This document shows positions 9,897-23,845 of a DNA stretch of 55,498 bases, one piece after another. Within the stretch, counting starts at the first letter, position 1; the number at the start of each line of letters is the position of its first letter. The DNA comes from Allomyces macrogynus ATCC 38327 (lineage: Eukaryota; Blastocladiomycota; Blastocladiomycetes; Blastocladiales; Blastocladiaceae), in contig GG745335.1 of assembly GCA_000151295.1 (NCBI GenBank), forward strand, positions 309,872-365,369, in the 5' to 3' direction. The notes under the pieces were generated by a model. It saw only the letters and a list, made by a program, of their open reading frames with translations. It was not told where the DNA came from and did not search any database. The translations under genes and the position numbers were made by a program.

Positions 9897-11401
9897 ATGA
9901 TCCCGTCAGCGCGCAAAGTCGCCGTGACCGGACTCGGCCTCGTCACGCCGCTCGGCGTTGGCGTACAGACCGCCTGGATGGCCCTCCTGGCCGGCCAATC
10001 CGGGCTTGTCGACCTGAAGACCAACGCACACACCAAGGATCTGCCGTTTCTCGACCAGGTGCCGTGCACCGTCGCTGGCGTGGTTCCGCGCGACCAACTC
10101 GACGCAAGCACGTTCATGAAGCCTGGAGTATGTTTTTGAAGTCGCGACCTGGTGGACAAGCGAGCAGCGGCTGACGGGCATGCGACTCGCTATGCAGGAC
10201 GACCGCAAGACGTCGCTCTTTATCCAGTATGCGCTCAAGGCCGCCAAGGAGGCACTCGACGATGCGCAATGGCACCCAACGTCGGACCGTGACAGGCAAG
10301 CGACAGTACGATTCGATCTACTCGCTCTCCACTCGTCTGTCATGCACCGACCAGAGCTGCCCATGCGTTCTAGGGCGTCATGATCGGGTCCGGCATTGGC
10401 GGCGTCGACGACTTTTCAGCGACCGCTCTGCACCTCGCCGCGCACCAGGCGCGTAAAATCTCGCCGTTTGCCGTGCCGAAAGCGCTCGTCAACCTGGCCG
10501 CCGGATGGGTCTCGCTCACGCACGGGTTCAAAGGCCCTTCCCACTGCGTCGCAACCGCGTGCGCGGCGGGCGCCAACGCCATTGGCGACGCAGCGCGCAT
10601 GATCCAGTACGGCGACGCCAGCGTCATGGTCGCGGGCGCGGCCGAATCCACGATCAACGCCATTTCGCTCGCCGGGTTCGCGCGCGCCAAGGCGCTGTGC
10701 ACGGCCTTCAACCACGACCCACCTGCCGCGAGCCGACCGTTTGACCAGAAGCGCGCCGGGTTTGTCATGGGGGAGGGCGCTGGTGTTGTGGTTCTCGAGG
10801 ATCTCGAGCACGCTCGTGCGCGCGGCGCGAAAGTCTACGCGGTGCTTGCCGGGTACGGCACGTCGTGCGACGCGCATCATATCACGGCGCCGCCTGCCGA
10901 CGGTCGTGGTGCTGCGCGCGCCATGACGCAGGCGTTGCGTGGGATCAAGGACCGCAGTGTCGTCGCGCACATCAACACGCACGCAACGTCGACCGAGCAG
11001 GGGGATGTGGCCGAGTTGAGGGCGATTCGAACCGTGTTTGGCGATGAGCGCGCGAAGGAGATTCAGATTGCCGCGACCAAGTCGGCAACGGGCCACCTGC
11101 TGGGTGCCGCGGGTGCCGTTGAGGCCATTTGGGCGCTCTTGGCGTTGCACCATGTACGTTTGCTTACTTGAGTTCGTTTTTTTTCGGAGGTGGACCGCGA
11201 ACTGACATTGTCTTTTCGCAGGGGATTGTGCCGCCAACGCTTAACCTGCACGACCCGGACCCCGAGGCCGACGGGTTCCAACTGACGCCGCTCATTGCCG
11301 TCGCAAAACCGGAAATGGCCGCTGTTATGTCCAACTCGTTTGGGTTTGGCGGAACGAATGCCAGTCTCACCTTTGCGCGCTCTGATGCCAATTTGATTTG
11401 A
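9897..11401 (+). CDS. CEM1: Mitochondrial 3-oxoacyl-[ACP] synthase (FabF/KAS II type)
   Basis: Exons are 9897-10127, 10198-10305, 10374-11153 and 11222-11401, giving 432 residues, typical of FabF. The protein opens with KVAVTGLGLVTPLG and carries GVMIGSGIGG. The catalytic triad is Cys176 in the TACAAG motif, His316 in INTHATSTEQGD and His354 in KSATGHLLGAAG. The family signature SNSFGFGGTNASL lies near the end. The enzyme condenses malonyl-ACP with acyl-ACP. In fungi the discrete FabF enzyme is the mitochondrial type II synthase that supplies the lipoate precursor, while bulk fatty acids come from the large cytosolic FAS. A classical targeting peptide is not obvious: the start is short and only weakly basic. 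All three introns are 68-70 nt and keep phase 0. Confidence 0.94.
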
Positions 11402-12526
11402 TTCGAGCTGAGTGGAATAAATTCATGTCTCTGTACTGATCACCGTTGGGGCAAATTAAACCACGCAAGTTGGGCAATGAAGTTCAACCGATGGTCGATG
11501 CACTGACAATGCGTACGCTTGTGAGAAACAACACCGTCACTCAAGTTCCAATCACAATGATGCGCCAGACAGGAACGGAAGCAGTGCTTTGATGTGATAA
11601 ATCGTTTTATCGAGATGACCAAGTTCGTAGTGACAATATTTGATAAAGACCTCGTCCATCAGTGCGTAGGTACATTTACGCGTCCTGGTCCTGTTCGCTC
11701 AAAGACAGAGACATGATACTCGCACCGCACATATCTTTAAAGGCCGAAATGGTCGTGAGTTGAGAACCTCACAACGAAATATCTATGCCGCTCGCATCTG
11801 ATCCTTCTCCCCCACCCACTGTACACTAACGCGTCGAACGGGGCTCGACAAAACGGCCGCAAATCCATGCTGAAACAGCAAGCGCCGTTGCTTTCTGCCC
11901 ACGACAGTCTGTCCGTCCTGGTTGAACGATATTGAGACTCGTTCAGTTTGCTCAAACGGCGACCATGGCTATCGATGCGGAGTCGCGCTTGTTAGTTCAC
12001 ATTCATTCATACACAAGAGTATCGGTGTCATGCAGTCACAACGACTCGAGCTGCTTTGGTATTGGCGCCTGGACAGTGTCATTCTCGCCACCAACTCTGA
12101 TGACGTTCTCGCCGCCAACTCTGGTGTTATGAGCCAATACAAGGAGCAGCAGTCATTGTGATCATGTGCATGCGCAGGATCGGTGCAATCCTTTCGCACG
12201 AGACAAGACGACGGGACGTGCAAAATCGCCCGAAAGAACTTGACATGCTTTTCGCGCCATACCACTTCCACATGCTCATCACTGGGTCGGTCTAAACAAG
12301 TCGAATGGTTGGTCGCTCGGTCGTTGAAATTGCGTTGGAGATGACTGTGACTGAAAGGATTGATGAAGGACGGAGAAGTGCAAACGGAGCGCCTGACAAT
12401 GTGGTGACGCCCGCGTTTGCGTCCAACCAGGCAAGCATTGGAACAAAGGGCCTGAAGGAACAATGGCCAGGAGCAACAATGGTCAGGGGCAACAATCGTC
12501 CAATATACTTTCTAAGCATTCTCCTA
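11402..12526. other. Intergenic, no gene seen
   Basis: GC is lower than in the genes. An imperfect direct duplication with the core CTCGCC-CCAACTCTG occurs at about 12087-12125, and a short duplicated CAATGG(C/T)CAGG motif occurs near 12463-12495. No ORF shows domain-like sequence. Confidence 0.4.
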
Positions 12527-12901
12527 TCATTGCAAACTCGTGCTCCCAAGCCAATCAGGAAACGATCGCCACATGCCTAAAAGTCCACTTCGAGCGCCCG
12601 GTTGGTTTGTCGGTAACACAAAAGCCCAAGTTTCATGAATTTCCGTGCCTCGTAACGTCAGCCGATGAAGCTTGGGCAACCGCGGCACGAGGAGCGCCAG
12701 CATGGCCGGCTCCATGCGAAAGTTGCTCATCAGGTCGAGCGAGCGCACACTCGGCACACAGGAGATGAGAGCAATGAGCACGGCCTCGGTCCCGCGCGAA
12801 TCGTCCAGTACAAACGTAAGCAGACCGAAATCGTCGATTGGAAGCGCCTGCAGGAGCGGCATGGTCCGGTGGGCAAAGCGGACGAGCTGTCGAATCAGCA
12901 T
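12527..12901 (-). pseudogene. LRR fragment of the F-box/LRR-like family
   Basis: A 124-residue ORF holds leucine-rich segments (MLALLVPRLPKLHRLTLRG and CVPSVRSLDLMSNF) like those in the long family members, but no F-box and no further repeats. I found no in-frame upstream or downstream exon that extends it convincingly. It is most simply a truncated copy, although an unrecognised spliced gene remains possible. Confidence 0.45.
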
Positions 12902-13248
12902 GCCCTGTTACTTCGCGCGACGACCTGCGGGAAGCAAGAACATGACGCTGACCGCGTTGGCCGTGGCGCTGTGTCCTGTGTCTCGGCATTTGCGCGCAAG
13001 CCTCGGTCAGCGCACACGATCGTGGACACGTGTGTGTATTGTATTTCATTGACTCATTGACAAGAGCGACACCACGGGGAGGGGAAAACGCAAAGCGAAA
13101 AGAAGATGAGAGAAGGTGGAGATGCGGTCGATGCATCGACCGCCAGCAAAAAAAAAGAGCGGCGAGACGACATGCCTGTACACGAGAGGGGATGGGAGGG
13201 GGTGGCCAGCAAAACCGAGAAAAAAGGGGGGCAAACTATTAGCTCCAT
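12902..13248. other. Intergenic, no gene seen
   Basis: Sequence downstream of the PKA gene; purine-rich on the plus strand, including a run of nine A near 13147. No coding signal. Confidence 0.4.
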
Positions 13249-15520
<2,272 letters not shown>

Positions 15521-15913
15521 TGCAGGCAGCGGCGATTACGGCGTGGTACAGGCGATTGCGTGCGCTTGGCGAGCCGGCAGAGCGACAATACGGCAGAGAA
15601 GCGGCTCCGTAGTGCAGTGCGGCAAGTTGGGCGCGTCGTCGCCGTTGCTGTCGTCGTCGGCGTCGTCGTGGTGGTCCCGATAGGATGCCGGGACGAATTC
15701 GACATTCGACGGTGCGGTGGGCCAAGTGGGAACGTTTGGCGGTGAGGCGCGGCAGCGTTGTGCGTGTTATGCGATAGACCTGACAGGCGCCGCAGTCAGA
15801 GGACTGTCCACATCATTTTCCACGTCATTCCTCTAACCACGGAGACTGGAGCGCCCCAGCTCACCAACCGCTTCATTCCAAATCCGATTCACCGGCCCCA
15901 CTTCCACGCTCCA
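15521..15913. other. Intergenic between C2CD3-like and PKA genes (both minus)
   Basis: A 393-base gap upstream of the PKA start codon; presumed promoter and leader. No motif is distinctive. Confidence 0.4.
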
Positions 15914-18900
15914 TCACGCGCCGCGGACCCCACGCGCACGCAAAACCGTGCTGAACGAGTCGGCGCGCCGTTGAATTGCCGCGATCTGCGCCTGCACCGC
16001 TGCTGCATCGTCGCGCAGCCGGTCTACAACAGGTCGCGGCGCGGGACGTGACGCTCGCAGTGCACGGGTGCCCCATGGCCGAGCGAGCACTGCGTCAATA
16101 TCGAAGTCGTCGTCGTCGTCGTCGCCGCCGCTGGCGTCGTCGGAGCTGGTCAGCGATACGTCAGCGCTGGCAACGCCATCGTCGTCGTCGGCCTCGTCCC
16201 ACGTCGAAGTTGAGGACAGGTCAGGCAATGGCGACAGCGTCAATGAGTGTGCAGCTAGACTCGCTGCGGTCGACGCGCGTCGCCCCGTCTTCTCCACCCG
16301 GTCGTGAGCTGTTGATGCACTCGAAGTGACCATGACCGCCGCCGCAGCGGCTGCACGTGAGAGCTGCGACGCGCGCGCGAGCAGCGACGACGACAGTGCA
16401 AACCGCGACAGCGGTCCATTCTGGTCATGGCCGTCCCCGTCATTCTCGTCATCATCATCATTGTCTGTCGTTGTCGAGAGCGCTGCATCGCCGTCCTCAT
16501 CCACTGGATTCGGCACCGTGGTCAGCGACGCGGAACTGGTCAAAGGGGACGGGATCACAACCGACGACCCACCCGGTGACTTGCGTGCCGCTTTGTGAAT
16601 GTCGTCGCTGTCGCGGTAATTCGCGAGTTCGGCCACATCTGGCAGGTCGAGCAAGTGCACGTCGTCCAGATCGTGCAGGTTGCCACCAGCATCCAAGTGT
16701 GAGGGGTCCGCAACAAACAGGTCGAGCGAAACCGACGACTCGCCGTCCGACACGGACGCGTCCAATTCCACACGCGGCGGACTCGCCGGGATGGCCGCGG
16801 CTGCGACAACCGGCTGAGCGGACGGTGCGACGGTCACCGGCACCAGCTGAACGACCAAACTTGAGCTCGCACCCTCCTCCTGCAACGGCGCGACGGGCCG
16901 CACACGCACATGCAGTTGCCCGCAACTCTCGCCGTGGAAATCCAAGACATTGTACCACCCATCGAGCATCGGCATCCCGTGCGCGAGCGGCGCGACATCC
17001 ACCTTGGCAAACCCGACAAGTCGGTCGTGTGCGGTCGGCACCACCGCGCCCTCCTCGGCCGCTGCGACCCATACCTTGAACACGACCACCTTCTTGCGCC
17101 GCAACCGCGCGAGCGCGGCACGGGTCGTTGATTGCGCCACGTACGTGGTCGCGTGCCACGCGACATGTGCGGGCGCTTCGAGCTGCGCCGCGGGGGTGTG
17201 GTGCGTTTGCCGGTCCGGTGCGTCGGAGACAGTCGATCGAATCGAAGCGCCGAGGTCGGTCGCAAGACTCGTGTCGGTCGTCCAGGCAAATGACACGTAT
17301 ACGACCGTAGGGCCCTGCGACGGGGGAGTCGGGACCGAAAGCGCCTGCGCCTCGACGACCGTCACTTCGAACAGGACCGACGCGTCGTCGACGACCGCGT
17401 CTGCGTGATGTTGTTGGACGTGTGCGGGCTGCGCGGGAAGAGGCCCTGCTGGTCCATGATCATTCTGAACGCCGGCATCGGCCGCATGGTCCACGCCGTC
17501 TTGGTCATGCGCGCACCCAACGACCGGCGACACCTGCGCCATCCGCACAAGCCGCGCCATAACGGGGGTCTCCACGCCGTGCTTGATCACAAACGCGCCG
17601 ACTGCCGTCATTGCGACCGCCGTGGGCGACTCGACGGGCAGGACTGGCGCGCGGAAAGCGACACGGTCTGCCGGCAGGTACCCGTTGAGCAGCCGCAAGA
17701 GCGCGTGCGCGACGGCATACGTGTCAATCACGGCCGTCCCCACAGGCTCGTCGCCATTGTCGCGGACGTGCACGACAACACGCCCATTCAAGACCGCTTG
17801 CATCACCTCCGCCGTCAAAACCAGCTCCGTCGACCACGTCCAGGTCCCACTCGCGTCCGCGGTGACAGCCGCCGCACCTGGGCTTTGGAACAGCGCGAGG
17901 TCGACATCAATGTGCACCCCGGGCTCGACCGATACCGACCGCTGCATTGCCGACGCGCCGAGCACCGTCGCCAATCCTGCACGCTGCAAGTGCCCCGCCA
18001 TTTCAAGCCGCACTAAGACCGGCGCAAACTCGGGCAATGCACGCGGGACCGTATCTGTGAACACAACGTCCACATGGACGCACCCGACCGCATCGAGCGC
18101 GGGCACCGCGACATGCCGTGCACCAACAACCACATCCGCAGGCGCGCGCACGGTCACGTACGCGTCGGCGAGCCCGCCACTGCGCTTGACGAGCCGCGCG
18201 AGATCGATCCGGAACTCGCCGACCACCACGTCATCGAGCGGCGCGGAGCCCGAGGTGGTCGTGAACCGGTGCACGATCTGGCCGTGCGCGACCGCGTGCG
18301 GTGCCTCGAACCAGGCGAGGACCGCCGAGTCGATGCGCGGTAAGACGAGTTCGTGGCCCGGGTCGTCGGCGTCCCAGGCGGGTACGGCCGCGTCCCATGC
18401 GATCGGCGAGACGAGGGAGGTCGGGTCGACGCCGAATCGTTTCGCGGCGGCGGGTGGGAAGATGGAGAGCGAGACGTAGAGGTTGAGTGCGTCGCCGTGC
18501 AGGACGCGTCGCAACGCGTGTGCGTACTCGGTCTGTGGTCCGGGGAGGTCGAGCAGGGCCGGCGCAAATGGGTCGATTGCGTCCTGCTCGTGTTGCACGA
18601 GTTGCGCGAGCACGTGCCGCGCCAACGTCAGCATTCCGCTGGCGCTGTGGAACCGGACGAGAAGCGTGGCAGAAGGTGGAGGTGATGGGGGTGGCAACGG
18701 TGACACTGCGGGCTCGGCTGCCGCCATTCCAGCCGGTTGCGGAGCTGGTCGTGATCTCGTGTCGGGCGCAGATAGAACCGGGGTATTCCGTCGTGCAACT
18801 TCGATCCCGGCCTCGAGCCACCCGCGGTGCGTGCCCGTGCGCGGATCGACAACGGGGCACGTCAAATCCGCCAGCGCAATTGGCAGCAGTTGGTGCCACA

Positions 18901-20976
18901 CGACCTTCGGGAACGTCCGCAGGACTGTCTGGAGCACCTGGTGCAGCGGGAGCTTGACCATTCCAAACAGCGTCTTGGCCGAACTGGTCTGCTGCATCTC
19001 CGACCCATCAATCTGCGCGACCGAGCCAGCATGCAGCCACAGCTCAACCACTAACGGCGCCTCGATCCATGGCGCGAGCTGCGCCATCGACGTCGGAACT
19101 GCTAACTGCGCGTCGAAGTTGACGCGGTGCGCATCGGCCTCCACCTGCACCTGGTCCATGACGAGCCCGACTTTTTGCTCGACCGACTGCGCCGTCCACG
19201 GGTGCGCGCGCGTCTCGAGCGGCACGTCGAGCCGCACTGTCACGCTCAAACCCGATTCAACGTGCACTGCCACATTCTGTGCGGCGCGTTCGGCGGGAAA
19301 GGCCTTGTACGTGGAACGCGGCGTTGCAACGGGAACAAAGTGGCCAATTGACACGCGCAGCTCGAGCGGAAACGGTGGTTCCGGGACGACGATGCGCGGC
19401 GGCGGGGGCTGTACAGGATTCGCTGCTTGTTCCTCTGGCTCGGGCGATGACGGCAGCGCCTTCTCCACCGGCATCGCCGGCATGAGCGCGAGCGTCAGCG
19501 CCACGTGCCCGAGAAACTGGTCAGAGGCCGTGAACACGGGCACGTCGATCTGGGTGACGAACCGGTCGGCCTGCATCAAGTGCACGAGCTTGACGTGCGC
19601 GACGCCCGTCATCCCGGCCCCCGCGGCAGTTCGAGCGCCGCGAGCTGCGCGTGGTCCGGGCCGTGGGCGCACGGTCATGCGCACGGCGCACGTCTGGGTT
19701 AAAAACGCTTGCACGAGCGCGCCATCGAACTGAACGGGCACAACGTCGTGCTGGTGGCACGCGAGTCGCACACACGCGCCTAGGTCGTCATTATCGTCGC
19801 TGTTGCGCTTACCCGCATGCCTTTGTGCACGCACCATAGCACTGTTGCGTACGACCAATTCGAACTGGCGCGCGCCGAGTTTCCCGGGCAAGTGCACGCC
19901 AATCTCGACGACCAATCCCTCGGTCAGGGCACGAGCCGAGGTCGGACCCGGTGTGAGATGTGCGAGCCCGGCTTGCTTTTGCAGCGCGACTACAGCCGCG
20001 GACGCGAGGCTCAGATCGCGCACATGGATCGCGATACCGTAAACGTGCCCGAGATGAACGACATGCGCTGCGTCCATAACGGAGAGCGGAGATACGAGCG
20101 GACTAAGTGGTGGGGATGCGATGCGACGGCGAGGTGCGGGTACATTGGTGAGTGGCAATGCAGCGCTGTTGTGGGCAGGTGGTTCGGGTTCGGGTTCGGG
20201 TTCGTCTGGTGGCGATGGAGAAACAGGATCCGGTGGACTCGGTGCCACATCGTTTTCGCGCGCCTTGCGGCCCAGCAACAGGTTGATCGTCTCGAGCTGG
20301 TTTTCGCGCGACCCGTTGAGCGCCTCGATCAGGGCATACTCGTCCATGTCGAACTGGTCGAGCCGGTCGTCGTCGTCAATCAAGAGTGCCGTCAGGCTCA
20401 AGTCGGTCGAGTCGGTCGTGGTCGCCAGGCTCGTTACGTCGCCGTCGTCGAGACTACCATCGACTTCGTCAAGCGCCAATTTTGGACCACCTGGGGAACG
20501 ACTTGAAGTGGTCACGGCGTTGGTCTTTGCATTGTGCTCACCCGCACCTTCTCCACCGAAAAGAATGGCGCTGGCGTACCTTGGTCGTCACCAGTTGCAG
20601 ACTGGTGCTGCGGCTGCTGATGTTGTCTCTGTTGCTGCTGTGCGTGCTGCTTGAGCAGCAGTCGGTCGAGCGGGACCTCACGCAGCCGCGACTTGGCGAC
20701 ACGGACGACCGGTGGCACATCGGCAGCGGGCTCGGGACGTCGTCGTCGTGCGGCATGTAACGCAGCAATCTTGGCCGCCAGCGATGGCGAGAACCGGCCG
20801 ACAACGGGCTCATCAAGCGTCGCCTGGCGTGTTCTTCGCGACGCCGGCAGGACAGGCGGCGTGGTCGCATGTGGTCGGCGCGGTGGCGAGAGCGGCTCGA
20901 GGTCGAGCTTGGACTGCAGGATGGTCATGTTGGGCGTCGTCGAGTCCACGTCGGCATCGGCCGCGAGCTCGTCCAT
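15914..20976 (-). CDS. C2CD3-like multi-C2 centriole protein
   Basis: Two exons, 20976-20580 and 20490-15914, joined in phase 1 across an 89-nt intron, give 1657 residues. I infer C2CD3 from the first C2 region (about residues 271-470). Its layout there matches my memory of the animal protein: VHLGHVYGIAIHV, then an R-L-hydrophobic strand leading to DVVPVQFDG, then a VRMTVRP strand. Further C2-like segments follow, with a clear one near 1170-1335 (LFEVTVVEAQALS to GQLHVRVRPV). Acidic low-complexity linkers precede a C-terminal helix (AAVQAQIAAIQRRA). C2CD3 is required for centriole distal appendages and cilium assembly, so a fungus carrying it should make flagellated spores. The N-terminal 130 residues are basic with a Gln-rich stretch. 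The family name is moderately sure; the multi-C2 architecture is well supported. Confidence 0.75.
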
Positions 20977-21370
20977 AGTTGCGTGCACGGTTTGTACAGA
21001 CAGATTGCAGCAAGTGGTCGGCGAGTTGCGCAGATTTGTTCGTCGATGGTGGAACGCCGATGTTGTCGTTTGTGAACGTTGTTGTCGTTGCAGAATGGGC
21101 AGATCACAATCCAGATCGCGTTGGCAACGGCTTCATGAAGTCCCCCACCAAAAACTCCAAGATAACCACACCTCAACACGACTCGCACGAACACACAGGA
21201 CCCTGTGATGATCTGATAGACTCAAAGACGCATCCACCGCGACCGCTACCCGGACTGTTCCTCGCAGGGTTAAAAGGCAGGTCTCTAAGGTACGAAGCGC
21301 GGCCAGCAAAGAATAGAACACCAGCAAAAAGGACTTGTGTGGTCCCGTCAACGGCGAGCTCACGAAATAT

Positions 21371-21767
21371 TCAGAGCGAGGACGGGGTCGAACGTCGACC
21401 ATCTCCTCCAGTCGTCGTCGGTGAACACGCTCGCGAGACACTGAGGACACTCGAGCCAACAAGGGTGTTGCCAGACGACGGCGAGTCGAGGGTATCACGC
21501 GAGAGAACATTGGCGTCGCGCAGACGGATGTCGACGGCCGTTTCTTCCGGCTTGGGCCCGGGTGGGGCCCAGGCATGGTTCAAGGTGATGATCGAGAAAA
21601 AGCGGGCGAATGTGAACGCTATCCCTGCACGACCTGAACAACTCCACGTGCTAGGACACGAGCGTCCTTACATGCACCGCGCGAGGACCAGTGCGCTCAA
21701 TGGTGGACAGGTTGGAGAACGAGAACAGCGACCGCACTGTCGCACCCAGATCGTCGCTCGTGAACAT
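21371..21767 (-). CDS. Possible small minus-strand gene, exon joining unresolved
   Basis: A 32-codon piece from the ATG at 21767 (MFTSDDLGATVRSLFSF) ends at 21672 against a good GTAAGG donor. A second open piece (about 21630-21371) contains FARFFSIITLNHAWAPPGPK and VDIRLRDANVLSRDTLD with local codon bias. An overlapping frame near 21450-21360 reads LECPQCLASVFTDDDW. I could not find a donor/acceptor pair that joins these in one frame, so either the model is incomplete or the gene is decayed. No family is recognised. Confidence 0.25.
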
Positions 21768-21918
21768 GCGAGCCGAAGCAGTCGCGCAGATTGCGGTGGA
21801 GTACGGCTTGGGCGTCAAGTTCGATTATTCCTGTATCCGCGCTGCCCCGTCGAGCTCTGAAGAGCTAGTGTGGAGGGGTTCGAACCATGTCCTAAATGCA
21901 CCGAGGGGATTCGAACAG

Positions 21919-22012
21919 GGTTCGACGGTTCGAAGACGGTTCGAAGACGGTTCGAAGACGGTTCGAAGACGGTTCGAAGACGGTTCGAAGACGGTTCGAA
22001 GACGATTCGACA
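21919..22012. repeat. Tandem array of an 11-bp unit containing TTCGAA
   Basis: About eight copies of the unit ACGGTTCGAAG run head to tail. The first and last copies are degenerate. Each copy contains the palindrome TTCGAA. Because 11 is not a multiple of 3, all frames stay open and produce an artificial 11-residue peptide repeat in the ORFs that cross it. Confidence 0.92.
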
Positions 22013-22282
22013 CGTTCCAAGCAGAGGTGGAAAGGGCGGACCTAATGCTCTGATAAATGTTCCGTCAGGTCTGTCAGGACCACGACGAGATTGTGTCATT
22101 TTATGCCGCAATATAGGCGTGGAGCAGTCCAAAGCATCATCTCGTCACTGCTCTCTGCAGCCGGGCAGGACGTTGGTGCCGATACATTGGAAATATATTA
22201 CAGCGCGGTGCCACACAATCACGGCACAGATACTCATCAACAGCATCGGCCGCACGTTCTCCACCCCGACGACCACCTCCAT

Positions 22283-23361
22283 TTACGCCGTGCCTGGCGC
22301 GCCCGGGCCGTCGGTGCCGAGCAAGTGGTGCGCGTTCTGGTACTTGTACTTGCGCTTGCTCTCCTTTTGCTTCTTCTCCTTTTTCTTAACCTGCCTCTTG
22401 ATGTCGGCCGCCTCGCTGCGTGCAATATTGGCTACAAGAACGGCACCGCGTCAACTTGCTGTTCTGCTTCGTTCCGCAGATGAAGCACGCGCACAACGTA
22501 CCCTTGTCAAGCTCGCGCTCCAGCTCCGTGTCGTCCGGGACCTTGGCCGCGAAAAACGCCTTCTTGAACTCATCGTCCATGGCAAAGGTCTCGGTTTCGG
22601 ATGGCGGCCACGGGTTCTGAATCACGCTCACGGGGTCCTTGCTCCCTTGCTGCTTTTGCACGAGGAAGATGAGCTGGTCCTTGGCGAGTTCCTAGCGGGT
22701 GGGGAATGTCCGTGATGAGTCCATGAAAACTAGAACGTGAGCGAATCAACGCAGAGGAAGACGGAAAATCACGAACCTGGAGCAACGGCACGACCTTGAT
22801 ATTCGACTCCTTGAGCTTGGACACTTCCCAAAATCCCGGCGACGACTTGATGAGGTTGAGCAGGTCCTCCTTGGTTCGAATCGCGAATTTTGGCTACAAA
22901 GGGAGCAAAGCGCGATGAGAGGACCTGGAGATGAGCGAACGGCAAGATGAGAACACGAACTCGATGCATGTAGGTGCGGGTCTTGGAGTCGTACGCGAAA
23001 TCGTCGTCCTCGGTCAACGCGACGTGCACGCTCGGGTGCTGCTCGAGCTGGTAGTCGATGGCCACGTTCAGCTGGTCAAAGGTCATGGGCCCATCGTGTT
23101 TCTGTGCGTGCAGCAGTCCACTTAGGTCAGTTCTTGCCGTGCTTCGGATCAAAAGAGAACACCAAGACCGACCGTCAGAGCCTCCTTTGCCATGATCAAG
23201 GCCGTCTGTTCACGCCTCGACATTTGCTGCCAGGTGGAAGATGGTGCTGGCCCGGCCGTCGGCAAGACGACGCCCGTGTCGGCCACGGGCACCGCGCGGG
23301 TAATGGCCGGCTGCGCGCGCATGCGCCGCATGTAGTCGGTGGTGTTGAGGAACGAGGACAT
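22283..23361 (-). CDS. Transcription initiation factor TFIIE subunit beta
   Basis: Exons in coding order are 23361-23173, 23101-22961, 22893-22777, 22691-22502 and 22431-22283, giving 261 residues. The first winged helix is marked by MTFDQLNVAIDYQLEQHPS and the second by FAIRTKEDLLNLIKSSPGFWEV. Then come ELAKDQLIFLVQKQ and MDDEFKKAFFAAKVPDD, which match the conserved end of the core. The protein ends in a Lys-rich tail (VKKKEKKQKESKRKYKYQ) and an NAHHL motif, as in fungal and animal homologs. TFIIE beta pairs with TFIIE alpha to recruit and regulate TFIIH at the Pol II promoter. The donor of intron 1 (GTCGGT) is the least certain junction; the others have GTTCGT or GTACGT donors and agree in phase. 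Confidence 0.9.
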
Positions 23362-23845
23362 GGTTTCGGTCGTGGTAACGTTGGAGTTGAACGGTGCGGA
23401 GGATGCTGGCCGCTGGCGGCGGCGGGCCTGAACAGTTCCGGCGTGCTAGAGCCGAATGCGCCGAGTGCTGAAGAGAACGAGGGTCTCGGCCAGTTGATAT
23501 CGAGCGTCGCAGAGGTTAACGATGCGCCGAGCCAGAAGACGGCAAGGCCAGGTGAAGACGCGAGAATGAATGACGTGGTGCGGTAAACGTGGGAGTGTCT
23601 GTCATGAGCATTTGCGTCATTCATGATCCTCCCGTCCTCGACAACGTCGCAATCCTGAACCGGACCAAGGAAATGAAGACCGAAGGAGAGCGCACGGATG
23701 TCGTTCTCGTGGATCTCGTCAACTGAGACCGCTGCTCTACCATCGCCTCGAATTGACGTGCCTGCATTCCGTTCTCCTCACGCTGTTGAGACCCTGTCCC
23801 CGATACCGCACACCATGTACGACTGCCGAAGCGCCGTGATTGCAG
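23362..23845. other. Intergenic; divergent upstream region of TFIIE beta and F-box gene
   Basis: An ORF from the ATG at 23604 (MSICVIHDPPVLDN) runs to about 23730 with gene-like codons and could be the first exon of the F-box gene that follows. Its donor could not be fixed. Confidence 0.35.

Larger units (their letters stand above)
20977..22282. other. Intergenic with a minisatellite and unresolved coding-like fragments
   Basis: This covers the upstream side of the C2CD3-like gene and the 3' side of TFIIE beta. It includes the TTCGAA tandem array and a possible minus-strand gene at about 21371-21767, listed separately. The long plus-strand ORF across 20979-21860 has no domain-like content. 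Confidence 0.4.

Noticed and set aside
20979..21860. 293-codon plus-strand ORF
   Set aside because: No recognisable domains; it lies over the upstream region of the C2CD3-like gene.
21870..21925. Possible tRNA T-arms (GGTTCGAACC and ATTCGAA)
   Set aside because: The flanking bases do not form a 5-bp T stem or any acceptor stem.
21919..22012. CRISPR-like array
   Set aside because: The 11-bp units are contiguous with no spacers, and the genome is eukaryotic.
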